Shown: positions 1 to 6,881, numbered from the stretch's first letter. The stretch: DNA of 7,755 bases from an uncultured Thermoproteales archaeon (GCA_946480885.1 CAMLLK010000036.1:1-7755), one strand, 5' to 3'. Numbers and translations are program-made. The notes: generated by a model from the letters alone, not told the origin.

Positions 1-52
1 CCCCCCCCCCCCCCCACCTACACTCTTTCCCTACACGACGCTCTTCCGATCT
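1..52. other. Sequencing artefact: C homopolymer plus Illumina adapter
   Basis: Bases 1-15 are all C. Bases 18-52 match the 3' 35 bases of the Illumina TruSeq universal adapter, ending in the familiar GCTCTTCCGATCT. Genomic insert therefore begins at base 53. The stretch is untrimmed library sequence at a contig end, with no biological content. It matters for annotation because the reading frame of the downstream oxidoreductase stays open through the adapter, so a gene caller could add false N-terminal residues. Confidence 0.97.
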
Positions 53-1717
53 TTGACAAGAGAAGGACCTGTTGTATTTAATGAAATTTTCGTAGGCAGC
101 GGCCTCGACGGCTTTAGAGAATATGCAAAATTCATTTCAAAATTTATCCCCGAGGAGGTCTCTAAGTTGACAAAAGTAGAGCCGGAGCTTATTAGAGAAA
201 TTGCGCGTATATTCGTCCGAGGTAGAAATACTATGTCGATATTTCTACAAGGCTTTGGACAATACAGCAACGGCGTGGCGAAAGCCTTGACGTTATTTAC
301 GCTACACGCCATAACTGGGAGGATAGGCAGAGCTGGGGCAGGTGTTCATCCAACTGTCGGGCAGCCGAACGGCCTAGGCCAAAGAGTCGGCGGGATTGTA
401 GTGGGGAGGCTCCCAGGAAATAGAAATCACCCAGTGAGAGCACATAGATTAGAACTAGCCAGAGTTTTGTCTAGAGGAGACCCAGAGATAGAGAAATTAG
501 TCCTAAACTCTATAGAGAAGACTACTCCAGATGGGAAAATTGTGTCAAAGCTGGGGTACACTACTGTGGATATGATTAAGGCGGTCCAAAGGGGGGAGAT
601 GAAGGGGATATGGATAAATTGTACCAACCCCATGGTCTCTTTCCCCAATCTAAATCTCTTAGTAGACGCTCTTAAAAAAGCCGACTTAGTAGTAGTACAA
701 GATGCGTTTTGGAGCGAAACTACTGCGTTTGCCGATGTGGTTCTACCCGCCGCGTTGTTATCGGGCGAGAGTTGGGGAACTTTTTTTAACACTGAAAGAA
801 GAGTACAACTACATCAAAAAGCTGTAGATCCACCAGGAGATGCGCTGTCTGACGTAGTAATACTTCTAGCTTTCGCCTATAAATATATCAAGACTTTAGA
901 AAGAGAGGGCAGAGGCGACGAGGTTAAGCTATTGAAATTCCTCCTAGAGCCTGTATATAGTGGCTTTGAACACCTCTTTGAAAACGTTCAGCAAAACGTG
1001 GATAAGTTAAGGGGCGAGGTGGAGTTTGAGTTAAACAAAAGACTTTTTGAATATTTGGCGAGAATATCGAAGGGAGTGCCTAGTAACGACCTCAGCGGCT
1101 TGACTTATGAAAGGTTGTTAAACGAAAGAGATCACAAGGGGCGGAAAGGGTTCCAGATACCCGTCCCCTCACCTGAGAGTAAAGGCACTGAGAGACTTTA
1201 TGACGAAAACTATGAAAAATTGTATGGAAGACGCTTCCCGACGCCAGATGGGAGAATGAGATGTTTTCTATGGGAATACGTGCCGCCTGCCGAGTGGCCT
1301 GATGAAAATTATCCATTTATATTAACCACTAGGAGGCTGTATGAACATTGGCATACGAGGAGCCGCACTGGTAAATGTGCACTACCTCATAGACTCGCCC
1401 CAGAGCCTTGGGTTTCGATAAATCCAGAAGATGCGGCGAGGCTTGGGATTAAAGACGGAGACCTAGTGGAGATTGAGAGCAAGAGGGGAAAGATAGTACT
1501 AAAGGCCCGCGTTGATGTTAAAACTCCGCCGAGGCCGGGGGTGTTGTGGACGCCGTGGGCTTTTGGCTATCTAGGAGATATGTTTAGAGGCGTGCGTGGA
1601 GACCCGCCTGGCTTGTGGACTGCGAATGTAGTAACTAACGAGACATATGATCCGTTGTCGCGCCAGCCAGAGCTTAAATTCTCAGCGGTGAGAATTAGAA
1701 AAGTCGGGGGGCTATGA
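53..1717 (+). CDS. Molybdopterin oxidoreductase catalytic subunit, NapA/NasA-like, 5' truncated
   Basis: This is the C-terminal 554 residues of a bis-MGD molybdoenzyme of the DMSO reductase superfamily, the active-site subunit of a respiratory complex. NapA relatives are about 800 residues or more, so the N-terminal [4Fe-4S] segment and Mo-ligand region lie off the contig. The TTG at 53 is simply the first base after adapter, not a real start. Visible landmarks, in partial-protein numbering, are TGRIGRAGAGVHPTVGQPNG (about 88-107), CTNPM (190-194), VVLPAALLSGESWGTFFNTERR (about 229-250), DPPGDA (259-264), a C-terminal cofactor-binding domain starting near FILTTRRLYEHWHT (422-435), PEDAARLGIKDGD (458-470) and YDPLSRQPE (532-540). 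Order and wording follow NapA and assimilatory nitrate reductases, but the Fe-S/NrfD partners are also found with sulfur-compound and other oxyanion reductases, so the substrate is open. It overlaps the next gene by ATGA. Confidence 0.9.
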   Translation: MTREGPVVFNEIFVGSGLDGFREYAKFISKFIPEEVSKLTKVEPELIREIARIFVRGRNTMSIFLQGFGQYSNGVAKALTLFTLHAITGRIGRAGAGVHPTVGQPNGLGQRVGGIVVGRLPGNRNHPVRAHRLELARVLSRGDPEIEKLVLNSIEKTTPDGKIVSKLGYTTVDMIKAVQRGEMKGIWINCTNPMVSFPNLNLLVDALKKADLVVVQDAFWSETTAFADVVLPAALLSGESWGTFFNTERRVQLHQKAVDPPGDALSDVVILLAFAYKYIKTLEREGRGDEVKLLKFLLEPVYSGFEHLFENVQQNVDKLRGEVEFELNKRLFEYLARISKGVPSNDLSGLTYERLLNERDHKGRKGFQIPVPSPESKGTERLYDENYEKLYGRRFPTPDGRMRCFLWEYVPPAEWPDENYPFILTTRRLYEHWHTRSRTGKCALPHRLAPEPWVSINPEDAARLGIKDGDLVEIESKRGKIVLKARVDVKTPPRPGVLWTPWAFGYLGDMFRGVRGDPPGLWTANVVTNETYDPLSRQPELKFSAVRIRKVGGL

Positions 1718-2334
1718 AATACGCAATGTTGATTGACCTAAGGAGGTGTATAGGCTGTAGGGCTTGTATGGCGGTGTGTGCACAAGAGAACTCCGCTCTC
1801 TTTGACTATCGATCAGAAGACGCCGGCGTGTGGCTTACGAAGTGGGCAGTGGGTGAATTAGACAACTACAACTTGAGAATTCTCGAGGTGCACAAAGGCG
1901 GCTTTGTACAATACATCTCGCTGTCGTGTATGCATTGTGAAAACCCGCCATGCGTGGCCGTATGTCCCACAGGCGCGAGTTACAAAGATAAAAACGGCAT
2001 AGTGAAGATAGATTATCAGAAATGTGTTGGTTGTAAAGCATGTATGGCGGCTTGTCCCTACGGCGCTAGATATGTGAGGAAAACTGCCAAGAGTTATCCA
2101 TTGCCAGCGCCTGTAGGAGTTGTAGACAAGTGTAATTTCTGCTACCACTTAGTAGAGAAAGGCGGGGTACCTAGATGTGTGGCAATTTGTCATACAAGAG
2201 CTAGAATATTCGGCGACTTAGACGACCCCAATAGCCCCATTAGCCAAGCGCTTAAGATATTAGACCCCAGGTCTATAAAGACGTTAAGAGACGACCTCAA
2301 CACAAAGCCTAAAGTGTTCTACGTGGGGCTATGA
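1714..2334 (+). CDS. Four-cluster [4Fe-4S] electron-transfer subunit (DmsB/TtrB/NrfC-like)
   Basis: This 206-residue protein should wire electrons between the molybdenum subunit and the membrane subunit. All 16 cluster cysteines are present: C12, C15, C18, C22; C72, C75, C80, C84; C104, C107, C110, C114; and C140, C143, C155, C159. This is the four-cluster pattern of DmsB, PsrB and TtrB type subunits, including the wide CxxC-x11-CxxxC last motif. No signal peptide is visible; in this family the Fe-S subunit usually travels with a Tat-signalled catalytic partner, whose N-terminus is missing here. The ATG overlaps the upstream stop (ATGA) and is preceded by a G-run (GGGGGG, 1705-1711 region) that may serve as ribosome binding site. 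It also overlaps the downstream gene by ATGA, so the three genes are almost certainly translationally coupled. Subunit class is sure; the specific complex is not. Confidence 0.93.
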   Translation: MKYAMLIDLRRCIGCRACMAVCAQENSALFDYRSEDAGVWLTKWAVGELDNYNLRILEVHKGGFVQYISLSCMHCENPPCVAVCPTGASYKDKNGIVKIDYQKCVGCKACMAACPYGARYVRKTAKSYPLPAPVGVVDKCNFCYHLVEKGGVPRCVAICHTRARIFGDLDDPNSPISQALKILDPRSIKTLRDDLNTKPKVFYVGL

Positions 2335-3131
2335 CGACGCCACCTGGAGTGGCTCAAGGACTATTAAGCCCCTTCGGTGTAGGCACAGCTGTTTACTACT
2401 GGCTAGCGGCTGTAGCTACGTTTATGTTCATTACGGCATTGTTTACAAAAGAGAGGATTGATATAAGAAAAATTGCAGTGGTGTCTATTGGACTAGCTTT
2501 ATTAGCAATAATCGCGGAGTTTGTTGAGTTGGGAAATGTAACAAATATTACATATATCTTGACAAATCTCAACTCTCCCATTGCGATAGACGCCATAGGA
2601 GCAGGACTATTTATAATAGGCGCGGCTGCGACTTTGATCTTACAGAGGGCGTGGTATGTAATAGGGTCTGTCGCCGTCATGGGCGCGGCTATATGGCTAA
2701 TCGGGAGGGCGTTGTTATTCGCAGCGTCTCCAGCCAGGCCTTTGTGGAGTTTAACTCCTACGCTATTGTTAATCACGTCGATTGTGTTGGGAATCTCGGC
2801 GTTCTTATTACTTTCATATATCTGGCGTAGATCAAGCTCAGATGTATTAGTCCACCTAAAGGCTCTATTCCTCATAGTGTCGCTGTTCTCCTACGGGTGG
2901 CTAATAGCGATATCTTCGGCGTGGGTCACTATTCCAATCACGGCGTGGCTAGGCATGACTTTGTCTATACTAGCGCCTCTGGCCCTGTATATTCTATACA
3001 CTGTCACTAACTCGAAGTTTTTAGTCCCCATAGCCGCAGCGTTAGTGCTCATAGGCGGACTATTTCTACACATGTATCTATTTGACATTGGCGTCAGAAC
3101 GCCTCTACCCGGTGAGATGTTTTTAAAATAG
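2331..3131 (+). CDS. NrfD-like membrane anchor / quinone-interacting subunit
   Basis: A 266-residue, very hydrophobic protein with about eight membrane segments, near residues 17-38, 47-66, 83-104, 108-130, 143-163, 173-198, 203-224 and 229-250. Segments such as NSPIAIDAIGAGLFIIGA and ARPLWSLTPTLLLITS resemble the NrfD/PsrC/TtrC family, which anchors molybdenum/Fe-S complexes and exchanges electrons with quinone without haem. The identification rests equally on position: it starts within the stop of the four-cluster Fe-S gene (ATGA at 2331) and completes a catalytic, Fe-S, anchor trio. It is somewhat shorter than typical 300-plus-residue NrfD proteins. The acidic residue E63 in the second helix could be functional, but this is speculation. 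Its last 9 bases overlap the convergent minus-strand gene. DmsC-type anchor is the main alternative. Confidence 0.82.
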   Translation: MTTPPGVAQGLLSPFGVGTAVYYWLAAVATFMFITALFTKERIDIRKIAVVSIGLALLAIIAEFVELGNVTNITYILTNLNSPIAIDAIGAGLFIIGAAATLILQRAWYVIGSVAVMGAAIWLIGRALLFAASPARPLWSLTPTLLLITSIVLGISAFLLLSYIWRRSSSDVLVHLKALFLIVSLFSYGWLIAISSAWVTIPITAWLGMTLSILAPLALYILYTVTNSKFLVPIAAALVLIGGLFLHMYLFDIGVRTPLPGEMFLK

Positions 3132-3383
3132 TGTCTCTAAGTAATTAATCGTATATAGAAGACTGCGGATTTTTTCAATGTCGTCTTCCATTCTCATATA
3201 GTCTTCGATAGATAGTTGAACAGGCGACATGTCTTGGCCAGAGATTAATACACACAGCCCCTCTCCACATATAGTCAGCGTGTAGACGGTCCTAAAAGGC
3301 TCTAAATCTATATAGAACCAGATCTGCCCACCTATTTCTCTAAGCGCCTTTTTCAACTCTTCTCTATTATTAAACACATACAT
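3123..3383 (-). CDS. Small conserved-looking protein of unknown function
   Basis: An 86-residue protein from ATG (complement of 3381-3383); a TTG one codon earlier (3384-3386) would add one residue. I do not recognise the family. The sequence reads like a real folded cytosolic alpha/beta protein: a charged N-terminal helix (NNREELKKALREIG), alternating hydrophobic strands (IWFYIDLEPF, VYTLTICGEG, LCVLISGQ) and an acidic helical C-terminus. There is no signal peptide, membrane segment or metal motif; two cysteines lie in TICGEGLC. It is convergent with the NrfD-like gene and overlaps it by 9 bp. It is divergent from dtdA across a 42-bp AT-rich spacer that could carry both promoters. No other frame in 3132-3380 offers a better gene, so I take it as genuine but unassigned. 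Confidence 0.62.
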   Translation of the reverse strand: MYVFNNREELKKALREIGGQIWFYIDLEPFRTVYTLTICGEGLCVLISGQDMSPVQLSIEDYMRMEDDIEKIRSLLYTINYLETLF

Positions 3384-3395
3384 CAACGACTACTC

Positions 3396-3406
3396 TATTT
3401 ATTAAT
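3396..3406 (+). promoter_or_regulatory. Putative TATA box of dtdA in a divergent spacer
   Basis: The AT-rich TATTTATTAAT is centred about 25 bases before the GTG start of dtdA, the spacing expected for an archaeal TATA box driving a leaderless transcript. The same 42-bp spacer (3384-3425) must also promote the minus-strand small gene, for which the AT-rich stretch to 3413 read in reverse is the only candidate. Confidence 0.5.
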
Positions 3407-3425
3407 TTCAAATCTTCTAAACCGC

Positions 3426-4181
3426 GTGTATGTATTAATAATATCACTAGGCGACCCCGTATCTCGGACCTTTCTCAACGCACTAGGCCGCCTCCCCCTT
3501 GTGGTTACAAAAGGCGATGTAGAAGTTATGAAATTTAGAGATATGTACGTAATTGTACATAGAGGAGAGCCCACTGAGTTCAATAGAGAGGACATAGCTG
3601 CAGAGTATGGCAGATATGCAGTGTTTATCTCTAGACACGAGATGGCAAACCCCAAGCCTCTGTATACTGTCCACACGCCGGGGGCTTGGCCGGAGGTGTC
3701 TATTGCAAACCCTTGCCTAGCCTCAAATCTATATAGATTTCTATGTAAAAACGCGGCAGAGCCCTTCAAATGCGCCTTCGAGGCCACACATCATCCCCCA
3801 AACACCTCCCACATCTCTGCGACGTTTTTAGAGGTGGGCAGCGGCGAGGCACAGTGGCTAGATAAACGAGCAGTGTCTCTATTAGTCGACGCGGTTGAAG
3901 ACATAGTTGTTAAAAACTGTGCGGGTCGCTCCACAATGGTCGTAGGAGATTTACATTATGTCACTGTCGGAGACTACGTCTTAAACGGCGAGATCGATCT
4001 AGGCCACGTAATTCCAAAATATGTAGAGATTACTAAAACAGCTGTAGAGAACGCACTTTATAAACACATAGACAGAGTGGAAAGAGTCGTCATATTTAGA
4101 AAAAATGTAAAAAACCCGACGAGAGGTGAAATTATAACATTTTTAAAAAGCGTAGGCGTTGAAGTAGTCATAAAGGGATGA
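3426..4181 (+). CDS. dtdA: D-aminoacyl-tRNA deacylase, archaeal DTD2 type
   Basis: This 251-residue enzyme hydrolyses D-amino acids mischarged on tRNA, a chiral proofreading step in the cytosol. Its family (DTD2, also called GEK1-like) is found in archaea and plants and is distinct from bacterial DTD. Motifs in order are SRHE (69-72), HTPGAWP (83-89), FEATHHPP (118-125), LEVGSGEAQW (135-144), GDLHY (174-178) and GHVIPKY (193-199). All fit DTD2; as I recall the family consensus, two positions differ (THHGP here THHPP, and a GGxHY-like motif here GDLHY). Length is normal. The start is GTG at 3426: the ATG at 3430 is out of frame and stops immediately, and the TATA-like box lies about 25 bases upstream, so the message is probably leaderless. 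Its stop overlaps the mptE start (ATGA), indicating one operon. Confidence 0.9.
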   Translation: MYVLIISLGDPVSRTFLNALGRLPLVVTKGDVEVMKFRDMYVIVHRGEPTEFNREDIAAEYGRYAVFISRHEMANPKPLYTVHTPGAWPEVSIANPCLASNLYRFLCKNAAEPFKCAFEATHHPPNTSHISATFLEVGSGEAQWLDKRAVSLLVDAVEDIVVKNCAGRSTMVVGDLHYVTVGDYVLNGEIDLGHVIPKYVEITKTAVENALYKHIDRVERVVIFRKNVKNPTRGEIITFLKSVGVEVVIKG

Positions 4182-4801
4182 GTTGTAGACCTATTATCTT
4201 CGACCCGCCGGAGTGGCTGTATGTAATGACCTTAGTAAAGACGCTGCTGCCACAACTCTCTTTTCACAGAGACTTAGAGGCTACAGAAGCCGCCGAGAGA
4301 CTAGACGGAGTCTCAATAGACGTCTTAAAAGACCTCGACTGGGGAGCTCCCGCTGTCTACATGCCCCCCTTTGAGAAGACTATAGAGGGCACAGTAGTGG
4401 TGGCTGTAGAGGGATACAGCGCTAAAAAACTAGCCAGGAGGGGTGTGAAAGTGGATGTAGTCGTCGGAGACTACGACTTCGACGCCGAGGGATACGACTT
4501 GGCGAAATACGCAGTTGTCCACCTCCACGGAGACAACTACTGGACAGTGCCAAAGAGAGACTGGATCTACACAGTACAGACATGGCCACGCAGAGGTTGC
4601 GTCTACAATATCTCAGGTTTTACAGACGGAGACAGAGCCATATACCTCGCGTACTACATGGGAGCACGTGCTATCTATCTATCGGGCCACTATCCCCAAG
4701 TCGTACTAAAGCGAGACGACGAAGTCAAAAAGAAAAAATTAACGATTGCCAACCACCTACTCAACAGACTGAGGAGGAGAATAGAAATTGAGACTGTATA
4801 A
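4178..4801 (+). CDS. mptE: 6-hydroxymethyl-7,8-dihydropterin pyrophosphokinase, MptE-like
   Basis: A 207-residue protein of the archaeal MptE (DUF115) family, which transfers pyrophosphate from ATP to 6-hydroxymethyl-7,8-dihydropterin in methanopterin/folate-type cofactor synthesis. It is unrelated to bacterial FolK and resembles thiamine pyrophosphokinase. Visible motifs are an N-terminal FDPPEW (8-13), VDVVVGDYDFD (92-102), HLHGDN (115-120) and GFTDGDRA (147-154), followed by a lysine-rich tail segment (K178-K187) and a basic C-terminus. The acidic and HxHGDN residues expected to bind metal and nucleotide are kept, but the usual TDLDG motif reads GDYDF. The start at 4178 shares ATGA with dtdA, and GGG lies just upstream. 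Substrate is assigned by family; a thiamine-type pyrophosphokinase role cannot be excluded. Confidence 0.85.
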   Translation: MSCRPIIFDPPEWLYVMTLVKTLLPQLSFHRDLEATEAAERLDGVSIDVLKDLDWGAPAVYMPPFEKTIEGTVVVAVEGYSAKKLARRGVKVDVVVGDYDFDAEGYDLAKYAVVHLHGDNYWTVPKRDWIYTVQTWPRRGCVYNISGFTDGDRAIYLAYYMGARAIYLSGHYPQVVLKRDDEVKKKKLTIANHLLNRLRRRIEIETV

Positions 4802-4811
4802 AGGTTAGATA

Positions 4812-4820
4812 TATTTTTAT
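4812..4820 (+). terminator. Possible oligo-T terminator after mptE
   Basis: A run of five T (4814-4818) lies about 13 bases after the mptE stop codon, in the 64-bp spacer before the peptidase gene. Archaeal transcription can end at such T-runs without a hairpin, and none is obvious here. The tract is short and could instead be a weak upstream TATA-like element. Confidence 0.22.
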
Positions 4821-4844
4821 CGTAGCTGGCTGCGTAGGCTGTAA

Positions 4845-4854
4845 TATATTTTAA
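4845..4854 (+). promoter_or_regulatory. Putative TATA box of the M20 peptidase gene
   Basis: TATATTTTAA is the strongest TATA-like sequence in the spacer. Its centre is about 16 bases before the ATG at 4866 and about 25 before the ATG at 4875. The second distance is normal for a leaderless archaeal transcript, so the box argues for the downstream start. Confidence 0.5.
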
Positions 4855-4865
4855 TACGTCTGCTT

Positions 4866-6074
4866 ATGGAGGTTATGGAGTCTAAGGCAGTTTCTCTACT
4901 TAAAGAATTAGTTTCTATACCTACCGTCAACCCCCCTGGGGAGAAGTATTTAGAGTTTGTAGAGTTTGTAGAGAAGTATCTAAAGTCTATTGGGTTTGAC
5001 GTAGAGGTTTTTGAAGTGCCTAGGTCTGAAGTGGCGAAGTATTGTATAGAGTGTGTCGACTATCCGAGATATATACTATTGGCTAGGGCGGGGGAGCCCA
5101 GAGTCCACTTCAACGGCCACTACGACGTAGTCCCCCCGGGGCCTCTAGACAGTTGGAAAGTGACGAAGCCCTTTGAGCCGGTGTATATCGACGGCAGACT
5201 CTACGGTCGTGGTGCTGTAGATATGAAGGGAGGACTTGCCTCTATCCTACTGGCTGCGGAGAGAGCGATAAAGAGTAGACTGTCTAACTTTGAGATTTCT
5301 TTTGTGCCAGATGAAGAAATCGGTGGAGAGACGGGGGCCGGCTATTTGGCAAGGTCTGGGAAAGTAAAAGCCCCGTGGGTTGTTATCGCAGAGGGGTCTG
5401 GTGAAGACAACATATGGATTGGGCATAGGGGCTTGGTGTGGTTTTTAGTAGAGGTCTACGGCAAACAAGCACACGGCTCGACGCCGTGGCTCGGCTTAAA
5501 CGCCTTCGAAGGTGCTGTCTACATCGCTGAGAAGTTGAAAAAATACGCGGCGATTATTTCGACGAGAGTGAGTAAATACGAGTATGAAGACCCCAGGGGG
5601 GCCACCCCCACTGTGACGATTGGCGGAGAGGTGAGGGGGTCTGTTAAAACAAACGTGGTGCCGGGGTACTTCGCCTTTTCGGTAGATAGAAGAGTCATAC
5701 CTGAAGAAGACGTAGAAGAAGTAAAGAGGGAGTTCATAGAGTTTGTCCAAGAGGCTGCTAGAGAGCTGCCTCACAGCATAGAGGTGAAAGTGACTAATAT
5801 ATCTGAGGCAATTGTCGTAGACCCCGGACACCCTCTAGTCAAGGCTTTAGAACAGTCTATAGAAACTGTCCTGGGGAGGACTCCGCGGAGGACTGTATGT
5901 ATAGGCGGCCTAGACGCCAGGCTTTTTATAAAAGCTGGGATTACAGCTATTACATACGGCCCAGGGCCTATCGGCATGGCGCACGCTCCAGATGAGTATG
6001 TAGAAGTAAGACAAGTGATAAACGTAGCAGACGTTTACTATAATTTAATAGAGAGGCTAAACTCTGTGTCTTAA
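4866..6074 (+). CDS. M20 family metallopeptidase / deacylase (ArgE/DapE-like)
   Basis: A 402-residue cytosolic di-zinc hydrolase that removes acyl groups or cleaves small peptides. The M20 signature is complete: H85 and D87 in NGHYDVVPPG, bridging D119 in GRGAVDMKGG, catalytic E150 and metal ligand E151 in PDEEIGG, E176 in IAEGSG, dimer-domain H203 in GKQAHGSTPW and the last ligand H373 in GMAHAPDEY. Lid-domain features (TVTIGGEVRGSVKTNVVP, about 249-266) are also present. The longest start is ATG 4866. A second in-frame ATG at 4875 is preceded by GGAGG at 4868-4872 and sits better relative to the TATA-like box, so the native protein may be 399 residues. Family members are often annotated as acetylornithine deacetylase or succinyl-diaminopimelate desuccinylase; neighbours give no amino acid pathway, so I leave the substrate open. 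Its 3' end overlaps the convergent flavoenzyme gene by 18 bp. Confidence 0.9.
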   Translation: MEVMESKAVSLLKELVSIPTVNPPGEKYLEFVEFVEKYLKSIGFDVEVFEVPRSEVAKYCIECVDYPRYILLARAGEPRVHFNGHYDVVPPGPLDSWKVTKPFEPVYIDGRLYGRGAVDMKGGLASILLAAERAIKSRLSNFEISFVPDEEIGGETGAGYLARSGKVKAPWVVIAEGSGEDNIWIGHRGLVWFLVEVYGKQAHGSTPWLGLNAFEGAVYIAEKLKKYAAIISTRVSKYEYEDPRGATPTVTIGGEVRGSVKTNVVPGYFAFSVDRRVIPEEDVEEVKREFIEFVQEAARELPHSIEVKVTNISEAIVVDPGHPLVKALEQSIETVLGRTPRRTVCIGGLDARLFIKAGITAITYGPGPIGMAHAPDEYVEVRQVINVADVYYNLIERLNSVS

Positions 6075-6881
6075 GTAGTAACGTACTAAATCTAACTCTC
6101 TCAATGTATATCTATAGACTGGTCTCCCAACTGGCATAATATATAGAGGAGTTTCTCCACGTGCGAGGTCAAGCGCTTTGGCTACCTCTTCGTCATAGAA
6201 GGCGCCTACTGCAACAGTGGCGAGACCCAGGGCCGTGGCTTGTAGATATACGTTCTGTCCTGCGTGGCCTAAGTCCATGGGAACGTATCTCTCCCGCCCT
6301 CTCTCACTGTATACTCTTGTGGTTCTGTAGTAGAATGCAGTAAACACTAATGAAATAGGCGCGTCGAGGACCCAACGTTGATCTAAGGCGGCGTGGTAGA
6401 GCTCGCGTCTAACGTCTCCGAGCTTTTTAAGAATAAGAGAGTGGGAATGCGGATCGTAGTGGTAGACGCCGGCTTGTAAAAAGCCCTGCTCCGTCTTTAC
6501 ACCCCTCTCTCCCACTACAACATATACCTCTAGTGGGTACTGAGCACCGGCGCTGGGGGCAGTTCTCAAACCGTGTCTCACTTCAGATATGCCATACGCA
6601 GCCCAAAGCAATTGTGCAACTTCTTCCAACGTCAAAGGGTCGTTTGTATACTCTCTAACCGACCTCCTATTTGCAATAGCCTCCTCTACAGAGATGTTCC
6701 CCCTTAGACGGGGGTATGGCAGATAGAGCCTCTTCCCCTCTTCTAGTCTACGTGGAGCCACGTCTATTTTGACTAAGTCTTTGTATATATACACTGCGGC
6801 AACTGCGGCCGTCGCCACTCCAGCTATTAATCTACCAAGCGGCGTAGTTAATAAGAATTTTATAAAACTCCTCCTATCCAT
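6057..6881 (-). CDS. SagB-type nitroreductase-fold flavoenzyme with Tat-like signal
   Basis: A 274-residue member of the FMN-dependent nitroreductase superfamily, closest by motif to the SagB/thiazole-oxidase (ThcOx) group. FMN-fold motifs are NRRSVREYTNDPLTLEEVAQ (71-90), RTAPSAGAQYPLEVYVV (106-122), GVYHYDPHSHSL (138-149), DLGHAGQNVYLQATALGL (203-220) and PLYIMPVGRP (245-254). The N-terminus is unusual for the fold: DRRSFIKFLL (2-11) matches the twin-arginine pattern, followed by a hydrophobic stretch (about 17-33) with possible AxA cleavage sites. The enzyme may thus be exported folded with FMN, or anchored outside the membrane. The start ATG (complement of 6879-6881) lies about 28 bases from a TATA-like box. 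No azoline-forming partner or precursor peptide gene is nearby, so azoline oxidation is doubtful; the substrate is unknown. Confidence 0.87.
   Translation of the reverse strand: MDRRSFIKFLLTTPLGRLIAGVATAAVAAVYIYKDLVKIDVAPRRLEEGKRLYLPYPRLRGNISVEEAIANRRSVREYTNDPLTLEEVAQLLWAAYGISEVRHGLRTAPSAGAQYPLEVYVVVGERGVKTEQGFLQAGVYHYDPHSHSLILKKLGDVRRELYHAALDQRWVLDAPISLVFTAFYYRTTRVYSERGRERYVPMDLGHAGQNVYLQATALGLATVAVGAFYDEEVAKALDLARGETPLYIMPVGRPVYRYTLRELDLVRYYLRHRV
6858..6867 (+). promoter_or_regulatory. Putative TATA box of the small membrane-protein gene, inside the flavoenzyme CDS
   Basis: TTTTATAAAA is a perfect palindrome matching the archaeal TATA consensus. It is centred about 23 bases before the plus-strand ATG at 6886, slightly close for a leaderless start but acceptable. 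On the minus strand the same bases encode S5-F6-I7-K8 of the flavoenzyme, the core of its twin-arginine motif. Confidence 0.5.

Noticed and set aside
31..312. Minus-strand open frame of 93 codons
   Set aside because: It runs into the sequencing adapter and lies opposite the conserved oxidoreductase sequence.
427..792. Minus-strand open frame of 121 codons
   Set aside because: It is antisense to the best conserved part of the molybdenum subunit.
2396..2875. Long minus-strand open frame of 159 codons
   Set aside because: It lies opposite the membrane subunit gene, has no recognisable motif, and the plus-strand gene is supported by ATGA coupling and NrfD-like features.
3170..3175. Six-T run as terminator of the respiratory operon
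   Set aside because: It lies inside the opposing small gene as part of ordinary codons; not strong enough to list as a feature.
4950..4970. Short tandem repeat of a 9-base unit (TAGAGTTTG twice)
   Set aside because: It encodes an ordinary helical EFVEFVEK segment of the M20 protein; too short to be a repeat element.
6057..6881. Thiazole/oxazole-modified peptide (sag-like) biosynthetic cluster
   Set aside because: Only the SagB-like fold is present; no cyclodehydratase, transporter or precursor peptide gene is visible nearby.
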